A stretch of DNA of 64,000 bases from Oasisia sp. SBJ-2009 (taxonomy: Eukaryota; Annelida; Polychaeta; Sabellida; Siboglinidae), in NCBI GenBank assembly GCA_964017155.1, contig OZ024861.1, positions 48,953,013 through 49,017,012 of the forward strand, in the 5' to 3' direction. Under the pieces are notes generated by a model that worked only from the letters and a program-made list of their open reading frames with translations, searched no databases and was not told the origin of the DNA. The translations under genes and the position numbers were made by a program. Below are positions 24,041 through 47,300 of the stretch, piece after piece. How positions within the stretch are numbered: position 1 is the first letter of the stretch; each line of letters opens with the position of its first letter.

Positions 24041-26500
24041 ATGTTAGTGAACCGGTATCGCCCGATTCTCTACCTGCAGTACTTGTTACTGTTTGTTGAC
24101 TTGATGCTGAACTCATTCACAGGGATGTTACGCTTTAAAAATGTCATCCTACTTCTGCTGCACATGTAAGTATGCTCAAAGGTTTGCTGTGCGTTGATAA
24201 TGTTAGAATTATGCAGATTGGTCTGTATGTAACTTAAATCAGTGATCCTTAGACTTAGTAAAGTTTTAAACAAGATTGCCATTTATGTCCCCATAAAGAT
24301 GCAATCATCAGCTCTATGCCAAATAGGCAAGGAAGAATTGGTGATTTGCATAATCATTAAAGACCAACAATTAACTATTCATCCATGCATGCATTATTAT
24401 TACACAGTTATATTTAAAGAATACACTTTGAGTCAGTCACTAGTAAATTAAATAACCCTACATTGTGCTCAAAGTCCTCTAGCACTTGTATAGAATCTGG
24501 GCCCAACTGAATCTCACCTTTATGGCTATGTTTTATTACCAATTCTGTTACATATGTGCGTTAATGAAATAATTAGAACTATGTCATCCTCGAGGCACAT
24601 TGACATTATAAGTATAATGCATCTTAGCGGTGCACACCTGATACTTAGATAGAGCCCAGTTTTCATCAATACACCGTTACACTCATTTAAAAGTAGCAGT
24701 GTGGAAACATGGTTGCAGCAATACAAACCAGGTTGCCACCCCCGGATGTTTGGACCCCAACAGTACCATAATACACAACCTTTTAAACACTACAAGTCAG
24801 AAATATATTGGAAATATTGAGTAACTGCACCAAGGCAAACATTTTATAACAGCACAACCAAGGTGGGCCTGGATCCTGTACAGCCAGTTGTTTCCCTTAA
24901 TGCGATTAAACATTTTGCAGAATAGATTTACAAATGTGCAGTGCTAAGTGAAATAGCTGCTAAACTACTCCCCTTAATTGGTGCACAGTTTTGTGTGTGA
25001 AGATTTTGGGATTCTGTATATTTGAATGCAAATAACAGTAATACCTTCGTAGAGCGCCATGGCTCAGGGGGAGAGCTTCGGACTCTCGACTATGAGAACC
25101 CGTGTTCGAATCCTGTGCTGCAGTGTTAAAACTTTGGGCAATTTTTGTCACTCTTTCATTGCTCCAGTTCACTCAGCTGTGTGAGTACCTGGCTATAGAC
25201 AGTGGTGGATATGTGTACGAGCAGCCTTCGCCCATTAATTGTAGCATATGGCTGGATGCTTCCCACAAAAGCCGAGATGGTGTCTGAGTGAACAGGTCTG
25301 TCAGGGAAGTAAAGTGTAAAGCGCTTTGAACGGTCCTGAGGACTGGATACTGCGCTATATAAGAACAAGCCTTTTGCCTTTTCATTGATCTTGTGTTGTT
25401 TGACTTGTTTCCTGTTGTTCTCTTGCAGCCTCCAGGACGTGTGCATCCTCTTCTCCGCCATCATCGTCTTCCTCCTCTTCTTCAATACCTACATCTTCCA
25501 GGCAGGTCTTGTGATGATCCTCGTCAACAAGTTCAAGATGACCATCTTCTTCACCTTCACCTACTTCGCCCTCTGTGTCATGTTACACGTCTGGGGCATG
25601 GTAAGCAGGCAGGAACACTGTAGCTTTATGCAGAGACACGCTGTCACGCTTACATTTTTCCGGTTGTTAAAAATGTTCTGATTGACGTTTCTGCGCATGC
25701 GCAATAAATGTAAAATCATCAATGTCCAGCGAAACGACCTTTGAAGGATTTTTGGTATAAATGCCACATGCGATTTGTTAACTTTCCTGTGATGATTACT
25801 GTGGAGAGTTTCTTAAAATGTCGTTCAATGCAATAAAATATTACGTTTTTTTATAAATCACTGTCACAGATTATGGCGCACAGCCACTACAGTCACGTGA
25901 TTTACGCTTGCTATAAAAAATGCCTCAAAACGTATTTGCCTCATGTTAATTTGCGACCAATAACTTCGCTGAGAGGTTATATACATCCTAACGAACAACC
26001 CGTGGTATTTATGCCACAAATGCTTTGTCCTTTCGCTGCACATTGATGATTTTACATTTATTGCCCATGCGCAGAAACGTAAATCGGAACGTTTATAACG
26101 CCGGAAAAATGTAAGTGCTACACCGCCATTTGGCCAGGTTGAACCTGTTGTGGATGGGTAGAAATATCAGAGGACGGGTGGTAGACGAAGGACCAAGAAA
26201 GGTCTTCCAAAATCATAAATATTGTCAGTTGTCCCTTGAAAAAAGGTGTCACTCTTGTGTTTGTAGTTTTATTCGGGTAATAAAACACATCTTGACTACC
26301 TTACGTATATGCAGGGCTTTATGTAGGATAAAATTATTGCCAGTTACACATGTTTTGGTGGACAGATGGATGTTAACTGTTAAGCTAGTTTACAAACTTT
26401 CAGAGATGTGCCCCTGATGACCTGAAATGGGCTACAAACACATATGTGTCTGCCAAAAAAGTGTGACTGGCAAATATGTGATCCTGCATAAAGACCTGAT

Positions 26501-26595
<95 letters not shown>

Positions 26596-28030
26596 CACAC
26601 AAACCACAGGCACATACCCAAACACATAATAATAATAATAATTTTATTTAAACACCTCATTTCTTTACAGACACACACACACACGCACAAATGTGGCAAT
26701 TTCTGTTTGAGCTATCATCTTTAAATACTCAACCTATCATTTGAATGGGTAAGAAACAGAAACATTATTTAATGGTTTTTGTGGCGCAAATGTCGACTGC
26801 AAACTCTATGGACTGGTAAGGTTTACACACACATGATGCATGGTGATGATGTGATTGGCAAAAATATTATCCTGCATTCATTTGTCCATACAGTAAACAA
26901 TATATTAAATTTGCCAACAGTTGCTGCTGGCAATTATTGCTTAGCTGATATTTGCACTTATTGTTTTGAAGTTGACTTGTTGTCATCGTACTGACTGATG
27001 CAGTTGACCAACACAAACTTCTTTCTAACTACCTGGTATTACTGACTACATGTGGTGGCACAGATGATCTCCATTTGAAAGGCTTCTAGGCTTGGTATGG
27101 ATAACAGTTCCTCTAATGTCATTTGTAAACTGACAATTTTGTTCACCCCACATTGCCTGTGTCTGAACTCCACATAGCACCAATGTCCTGATATAAGGAC
27201 TCTGCCAGTAGGAGTCTGCTGGTCTTTTGTTTCCTTGAGACATGTGTGGATACAGTGAGGATGGTTGTTTGTTTCAGACAATGAGATGGCCTGACCCAGA
27301 CATTCACATCACTGTCAGTGGCTACTGGGTGCTGTATGTCTGCCAACGAACAGGTATGTCTCACGTCCTCATACATGTACAAAATCCACCCGGAACCTTG
27401 TTTCGTATTGATTCACCCCTCCCCACACACCGCTAATACATGGTAAGATTAACATTGATTCACCCCTCCCTAAACATCTCCCCCACACATTCCTAACAAA
27501 TGGTGTGTGTAAATGTGTGTTTACACAATTCACTCACAAAGTGGCACTACTAATAATACATTTTCTCCATCCAAGGACCTCCACACAGTGATTAATATAT
27601 TTTGGGACAATGTCACTACCCATTACATAAAATTGTTTTTATTAATTACTAGTACAGTGTGGGGTGACTTTATTTTCTAACAAGACTTTAGGTACAATGA
27701 AAGCTGTACACATATTTATTTAATGTACTATCAATTGTTATTTGTATCACTTGTATGTTGTACTGCGTTTACATTTTAATAAACAACAAAAAGGCTATGC
27801 TAAATCACATCTGCACAGTTGATTGTTTACAACAATGTTTAAAATGTATATAATTCATGTTTAAATGAATATTTGATTTTCCGGTCCACCAATACGTGAC
27901 CAGTGTTATTTACATTTCAGCTGCCATCATCTATTACTATGTCTACAAAAGGACGGCTCTACGGCTGGGCGACTCACGGTTCTATCAGGACTCAGAGTGG
28001 ATACGGCGAGAGTTTGAAAAACGTAGATAG
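24041..28030 (+). CDS. TMEM138: Transmembrane protein 138, 4 coding exons
   Basis: TMEM138 is a small multi-pass membrane protein needed for cilium assembly; its human orthologue is a Joubert syndrome gene. Coding exons are 24041-24165, 25429-25600, 27278-27353 and 27921-28030 (TAG), all GT-AG with matching phases. They encode 160 residues, close to the vertebrate 162. Diagnostic stretches are [15 protein letters not shown] (second membrane helix), [12 protein letters not shown], then [20 protein letters not shown] before the basic end REFEKRR. Helices are visible at about residues 7-25, 36-65, 80-98 and 122-140. A non-coding 5' exon is likely: a CAG|GTGAGA donor at 23204/23205 and a TTTCAG acceptor ending at 23864 precede the ATG exon, whose leader contains short upstream ORFs. 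Introns 2 and 3 hold a SINE-derived segment, a foldback element and CA repeats. Confidence 0.95.
25050..25378 (+). mobile_element. tRNA-derived SINE, family A
   Basis: The head is TGGCTCAGGGGGAGAGC and GTTCGAATCC, the body matches the 21871 copy, and the end is CTGCGCTATATAAGAAC. Its 3' end stops about 50 bases before TMEM138 exon 2, so the element nearly abuts the polypyrimidine tract. Confidence 0.85.
25649..26115. mobile_element. Foldback/MITE with ~120-bp terminal inverted repeats, TMEM138 intron 2
   Basis: The left arm starts CTTACATTTTTCCGG and runs through ACGTTTCTGCGCATGCGC and AAATGTAAAATCATCAATGT; the right arm is its reverse complement ending CCGGAAAAATGTAAG. The arms differ at a modest number of positions. 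No transposase is present. A target-site duplication was not clear. Confidence 0.85.
26120..26490. repeat. Dispersed repeat shared with 20060-20350, with internal inverted part
   Basis: This has the same building blocks as 20060-20350 plus an inverted repeat of the terminal part (AGGGCTTTATGTAGGATAAA ... ATCCTGCATAAAGACC), giving a foldback form. It is followed directly by a CA microsatellite in TMEM138 intron 2. Confidence 0.55.
26505..26594. repeat. (CA)n microsatellite
   Basis: A pure CA run in TMEM138 intron 2. Overlapping open frames are repeat artefacts. Confidence 0.97.
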
Positions 28031-28162
28031 CATTGCCACGTAGTATCACCTACAGTGATACTCACAGACAACAATATTTAATCACAGCTCAGGTGCAAAG
28101 GTTTGATACAGATCAGGTGCAGTTTGTATAAAAGTACGCTATGGCATAAGCACCTTGTTTCA

Positions 28163-28816
28163 CAAGAAATTAACTTACTTTAGAGCATGGTATGTGAAGC
28201 TTATGACATTTTGACCCATCAGTGAGTCTTGGTCACATAGTTTAAAGTTTTAAACTTTATTCATCTCACTGGCAGCCAAAGCAGCCGGATAGTACAATAA
28301 GAACATGGTTGATAACTAATTCATTAATGTATATTAGTAAAACTATTTACGAAAGCATAACAATATATGAAAGTGTTACTAATTAGAATGTTTAGTAAAA
28401 TTTAAACAATAAAAATATCGGATGGTAAATGTGCTCTATATATGAAATATATGAAAGCGTTACTAATTAGAATGTTTAGTAAAATTAAAACGATAAAAAT
28501 ATCGGATAGTAAAACTGTAAATGTTCTCTAATATGAATATATACATTTAGATAAATTAAAGCATCAAAATAAAAAGTATTATAAATATAAACAAAATATA
28601 TTATTATAAATGGAATAACATGATTAAAAACTTACAACTCATTAAAATAGTATACAATAGATCAACATACAGCTCTCATGTGATATGGCTCAGGTTTCGG
28701 CGAGGTTTTTGGCTGAGCCATATCATATGACGCCAGTATGTGACCAAGACCTGTAACTGATGGGTCGAAATGTTGTCCGTTTCATACACCATGCCCCAAA
28801 GTAAGTTAACTTCTTT
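28163..28816. mobile_element. Foldback element with ~75-bp terminal inverted repeats
   Basis: The left arm has TTAACTTACTTTAGAGCATG and TTTTGACCCATCAGTGAG, TCTTGGTCACATA; the right arm carries the inverted equivalents TATGTGACCAAGACC, CTGATGGGTCGAAATG and GTAAGTTAAC. The AT-rich interior holds a degenerate ~90-bp direct duplication (28370-28520). It lies about 130 bp past the TMEM138 stop, so it may supply the gene's 3' UTR or polyadenylation site. Confidence 0.75.
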
Positions 28817-31340
28817 GAAAACAACCAAATCTTGGAACCATGAACAATTTATTCCATACAAGCACCTTGGTTTGTTTTCTCAATATATCCTGGTTTGAAT
28901 TACACTTTTCACAAAACTCCACCAGCATACACCTATAATCTACATAATATTATAAATTGATAGGGAAATAATATTGCAATGTGTTATCTTATTGTGTGTA
29001 ATAAAATAAGCAACATACTTAATTAATTATTGTATAATTTTTATTTTTAATATTTATTTTATAATTAAGACCAATGCATCTTCACAAAGGCTTCTTTCAG
29101 TCACATCTCAGATTTAGGTTGATTTTGTTACTCATGAATCTAACAGATGTTGCTGTAATAATTATAATGTTGTTGTATCATAGTGTAATATGTAATTTGT
29201 TTTTATTACAAACATCAATTTTACTTATGACAATTGAAAGCCAGTCATTATGTGATGTTATTTATGATAATGCAATTATGTGATTGTATTTTGACACTGT
29301 GAATATACCTTTAGGGAAAGACTACTAGGGGTACAGTACTATTAATTTAACATCATTTGCATTACTTTAACATTTTATCGGTTTTTATGTTGTTTAATTT
29401 ATTACCAGATTTGCTTTAGACATTGAAACATGTACACATAAATCGTGTTGGATATCTTGATAGTGCCAACTTAGTAGCTGTCAGTTGAGTTTGTTAGTGG
29501 CTGTTTTAGGAGGGCCTTCAGATATGGCTGGCTCATCATTATTTCTGTCTCGGGAGTACAAGTGTACACCACTTCTAGGCTCACAGTTTGTATATAAACA
29601 GGCTTTGAGAAGCCTACCCATTTGATGGTAACTAACATATTATGAGTTCACTGCACTGCAATATTACAATACTGACAACATATATATTTGTAATTACAAA
29701 TGGTTGTGTAACTGTATTTAACGGCCTACTGCTATCACTAGGAAATCAACTTTGTTTTTAATTTGTAATGTTATTTTTAATGGGAACTACAATTACTTTT
29801 AGTGATGAATAGCCAGTTGGGAACTTTGTATAATTAAAACCCGATTCTCGCTGTTAAGGTCACCTTTGTGGCTGGACAAACTAGACATGAGTGACGAGGC
29901 AAGGCGACCAAACTAGTAGACTTAACACAGAATGTACTAACTAATATGGTAAAAACTTAATATGGCCTTAACTATATTTATTAATTTGTTTACCTATCTA
30001 CATGTGTGTACACACCCGGATTTGATGGTGTCAAAATAAAGTTTAATTATTATTATTATTAATTGTGAGTTGGCCATATTACTGAGGTAACTGTAAATTG
30101 GGGTTCAATTGTTCATATCCAAGTATAAATAAGTAATTTTACTGGCATTGTTAACAGAGATATATTAATTAAGAAAGTTCTGTGCCTGTAATTTTGCATT
30201 AAGTCTTAATCACTGGTGCTCTTAATTAGTTCATGTACCTGTTAAAATTTCAACTGAAATATATGCACCTGAAAGCAGTGTTCTGTATTTTATTATCTTG
30301 TGAAGTATCTCGGATGCGATAGTTAAATATATCGTATTTATAGTTGTGTATATAGTATGTAACAGAAAATGAATGTTTTTATGCTAGTAGTCCTAATATT
30401 TTTATATTTAATAAAATATTATTACTCAAATTTGTTGTGTAGTAAATGAAATGCTGTATTACACACAATACACTGATTGCGATGAATACTGTGAAAGTAT
30501 TTGGTCACCATTAAAGTACAGGTGTATTATCACTATGGATACTGGTAGTAATCTTTATACCGCCCATGATAGTACAAATTCTTTGTACCAAGTTTAATTA
30601 GTACATGATTACCTGTTTAATCAATAAGTATTGCACAAAGGTTACACTGTTATACAATGCCCTAGATCATTGTCAACATGATTATTTCATACAATTCTGT
30701 CTAAATTCCTAAAATTCTGTCAAAAATTCTAAAACTAGTAATCGTGACATTATTGAAAAAAATATCTGCATATATGGAGTATCTAGTTTTGACTCCGCCT
30801 ATACTATCCATATAAGGCACGGTCATGAATATTCAGTTCAGTTCGCCAGATTTTTGTTTTATCTGACAAGGTCACTGTGTTTGAAATGAATGGTCACTGC
30901 GTGGTTCACTGTGCATTCATGAATATTCATTATAATTGGGCTGCATAATTAATCGTTCACATGGCAACAAGCGCAGTGATTCACATAAACAAAGTGATTC
31001 AAATATACTGGCTTGTTGCACAGATAACACCTAAGTTATGCATTTATTTTCATGACAATAGTAGCAAAATTATTTTGATATAGTATATCTCAAATGCATA
31101 TAAGCTTAATAAGAGTGCCTTTAAAATGGTGGAAAGATATTTGATGATGCTGCTTCATCACGGACACTATCATGATGATACCAGAGTGATTCAGTCACAA
31201 ACCATAATTTTATAAACATACAACTCAGAAAGATGTAAGGTGTTGGGTCAATATTTGCATAGATTTTGCTGCGGCATCAACTTATTGCAGCATTTCCTTG
31301 GCACCAGTAACAGAGACATAAACAACAGATAATATAAAGA
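28817..31340. other. Intergenic region between TMEM138 and SMAP 3' ends
   Basis: AT-rich sequence with no supported gene. A retroelement-like 3' end (TCAAAATAAAGTTTAATTAT followed by TTA repeats) occurs near 30035-30061. TMEM138 and SMAP converge on this gap. Confidence 0.6.
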
Positions 31341-31344
31341 CGTC

Positions 31345-31350
31345 TTTATT
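31345..31350 (-). terminator. Polyadenylation signal of the SMAP gene
   Basis: AATAAA on the minus strand, about 110 bases past the SMAP stop codon. Confidence 0.6.
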
Positions 31351-31459
31351 CAAATCTAACATGTCACCTACAAAAACGAAACAAATTTTAGCATATATGT
31401 CACATATACATGTTGTCTGTACGGAACGTACACCAACTAAACGAATGTTGTAAATGCAG

Positions 31460-44156
<12,697 letters not shown>

Positions 44157-44281
44157 GTTTTTATCTTCAGTGTTTACATGGGTCAGACGTTTGTCGCACA
44201 TTTTTGGATAGTGTCCATAGAGCAACAACCGGAAGTTGCCGAGATTAGATCAAGCGCATGCGCAATACAAACTTCCTTTTT
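44157..44281. promoter_or_regulatory. Bidirectional promoter between the SMAP gene and RPL36A
   Basis: Only 158 bp separate the two start codons. The interval holds an ETS-type CCGGAAGT (44229-44236) and a perfect NRF1-type palindrome GCGCATGCGC (44254-44263). A CTTCCTTTTT pyrimidine tract (44272-44281) is a likely TOP transcription start for the ribosomal protein gene. No TATA box is seen. These are the usual elements of divergent housekeeping promoters; their use here is inferred. Confidence 0.75.
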
Positions 44282-44314
44282 AAGCGGCCCTGCTAAATCG
44301 ATGTCCGTAGAAAA

Positions 44315-47300
44315 ATGGTGAGCCACGGAGACGATTTAATATCTCTACTCATCCATTGTTGTTATAACTTAATCGGCTCATCAGATATTGCAGAGTGTAA
44401 CCAGATTAATAGTTGTTTATGTTATGATACCATTATGTTTGTATGCCAAGCCATATATTGTTAGTAGACCAATGTTGTGTCTACCGGACCCACGTCGTGT
44501 AATGTGCATATGCCTGAAACTGTTGTGGCCTGAAATTAGTGTTCTGAAACTCTTATCAGTCTTACACAGTGTGTTCTAAACTTGTGTATGGGCTTTGCGG
44601 TATCAGTGGCTATGTAATTTTCATTCGTACGCGTTGACTGGCGTAGTATAAACAGGAGTTGACATGGCACTGACGGGTGATGTTAGGGGTCGTTACTGAC
44701 AGCTCAGTTTCACAGAAACACGGGAGTACACCAACACGGGCACTGGTGTAGAAGGCACTTATGTACAAGTCGGACCCACCTAAATTTTGCCATTGTAACT
44801 GTATTTTTGCCAACATTTGATACTTGACTGTGTTAATTCAATCAATTTTGTTAATTCAATCAATTATAATCATCTTACGCATATTTATGTTTTATAAACA
44901 GCGCGTCTTGGCATACTCGTCGAAAAGACAGCGCGATTTGTGCATCATGTTACTGCGCTGTGCAAACGGAATGAGCGATAAAGTTTGTTTATGCCGACCG
45001 CTGTGTCTTTTCGACCTCAAAAGTCTGCTAAGACGCACTGTTTATAAAACATAAATATGCGCAAGATGATTATAATTGATTGAATTAACAAAGTCAAGTA
45101 TCAAATGTTGGCAAAAATACAGTTATAATGGCAACATTTTGGTGGGTCCGACTTGTACATAAGTGCCGTGTAGAATTTGGACCCACATAAATTGCGCCGT
45201 TACAACTGTTGGCACTTATGTAGAAGTTGGACCCACCTCAGTTTTGCCATTATAACTATTTTTGCCAACATTTGATACTTGATTTTGTTAATTCAATCAA
45301 TTATAATCATCTTGCGCGTCTTGGCATACTTTTGAGGTCGAAAAGACAGCGCGATTTGTGCCAGTCGCAAGCGCAGCGGTGCATGTGTCACTGCGCCGTG
45401 CACATGGAATGAGCGATAACCAGTTTGTTTACGCCGACCGCGCTGTCTTTTCGACCTCAAAAGTCTCCTAAGACGCGCTGTTTATAAAACATAAATATGC
45501 GCAAGATTATGTTAAATGATTGAATTAACCAAATAAAGTATCAAATGTTGGCAAGCATACAGTTATGATGGCAAAACTGAGGTGGGTCCGACTTCTACAT
45601 AAGTGCCCAACTGTATCTTTGCCAACTTCTGATACATCGTTTTATAATTAAAAAAATCATCCCACGCATGTTTGTGATTTATAAACACTACATCTTTTGA
45701 GGAAAAGACAGTGCGGTTGGGAAGTTCAAACTGTTTATTGCTTTTCCAAGTGCACAACGTAACAATACATGGCTGCTGCATTTGCAGCTGGTACAATTCA
45801 GAATGTTATTTGGGTCTTAAAAACGCAATATTTTTGAATAAACTATACCTTGGAATGCTGAATGATTAGGGGAAAGATTAGTGTAATTGGTCAAATGTAG
45901 GCAGATATTATATACAATCATAACAGCAACATTGAAGTGAGTTTGAATTCTACACAGGTGACAATATTGGCCATGTCCAATTTTTGTTTAACCCTGCAGG
46001 TGACCAAGAAAAATCCTCTGTGGCATACTGTTCCAATAAAAATCATAACTTCGCTAATATTGGTCATAAAAATATGAATGATGCATCATTTTAACGCTAA
46101 AAGGTTGCTCTATTATAATAAAATTATAATATATGTAGAACAAATGAAAATCATGCGGATATTTGAAATTGAACTAAAAAAAATTAAAAATAAACACTCA
46201 TTTCATCCTGCTGCCAAAAAATGATCGTGCACATGAATATACTTCACCATTTAGACCAATGTAGATTCATATATTAGCTGCCAAATAAAACAAAAATGAA
46301 ACAAATCCGTTGAGAACTATAATATTTATGATTTTTTTCGACATAAAAATACGTTGATTCAAAGCGGCTGATTGCGGCCGCGCTCGTTACCGTTGCAACC
46401 CAGGCGCCCGGCCGGAGAAATGAGGCGCTGCTAATTTGGTGAATTTTCACCCCAAAAAACGCCTCCAAAGTCAATCTAACTACATGAACTAATATAATAA
46501 CCTTGTTTATGAATACTGTCAAGCATTTTGTCAAAATATCAAAGCAGAAACTTGAGATAATCCAAAGGAAAGTCGCGAAGCGGATAAACTGTTGTTTACC
46601 GGCCGCCATTTTGTCTTCAACTTTGGTTCCGTGGGGGTCGATGGCGCCACATTTGAAATCACGGTTCTGATTGGCTGAATGGACCGAACCCACGTGGTTT
46701 ATTTTGGTTTATTTTTGGCAGATTGGCCACTCACAGAGCTTTCTTTTGATACCGAATGTGTGGGGGTGTCGACTTTATGAATGGATGCGTAAATTCATTC
46801 ATCAGGACATAGTAAAATCTACCAAATATGGGCAGCAACTGTATCACGTGCTTTTTAAACTCGACTGCGAAAAATCTGTCACTGAATCTACGCAAGGAAA
46901 AATATACACGATCTAGAAAAATCTGTCAGCTATCCAATGATACCAAATTCTCGCGTGTCAGTTTAGTGTGATGGAAATGAAAATTGTTACAACAGAGGCA
47001 GGTGCATTTGGGTCGATTTTCGGCCCTGGTCACCTGCAGGGTTAAACTACATTACATTTATGATGAAATTTGATCCCTCTATTAAATCTGTTCATGATTA
47101 AATTGTTCCAGGCTACATTAATACACAATTGTGTTATCTTGTGAAACAATGAAATTCTGCCCAAATGTAAATTTGTTACCTTAGTTTAAGTTAGTTATAG
47201 TACTACATACTAGAAAATAATTATGCATCAGTAGTAGAACCTCCTGGGACATTGCTGCCCTTGTTACTATAAAAATCCACTTTAAGCAATTTTACTTTTC

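Noticed and set aside
46274..46693. 139-residue minus-strand open frame
   Set aside because: It lies inside the piggyBac-like element but has no transposase motif.
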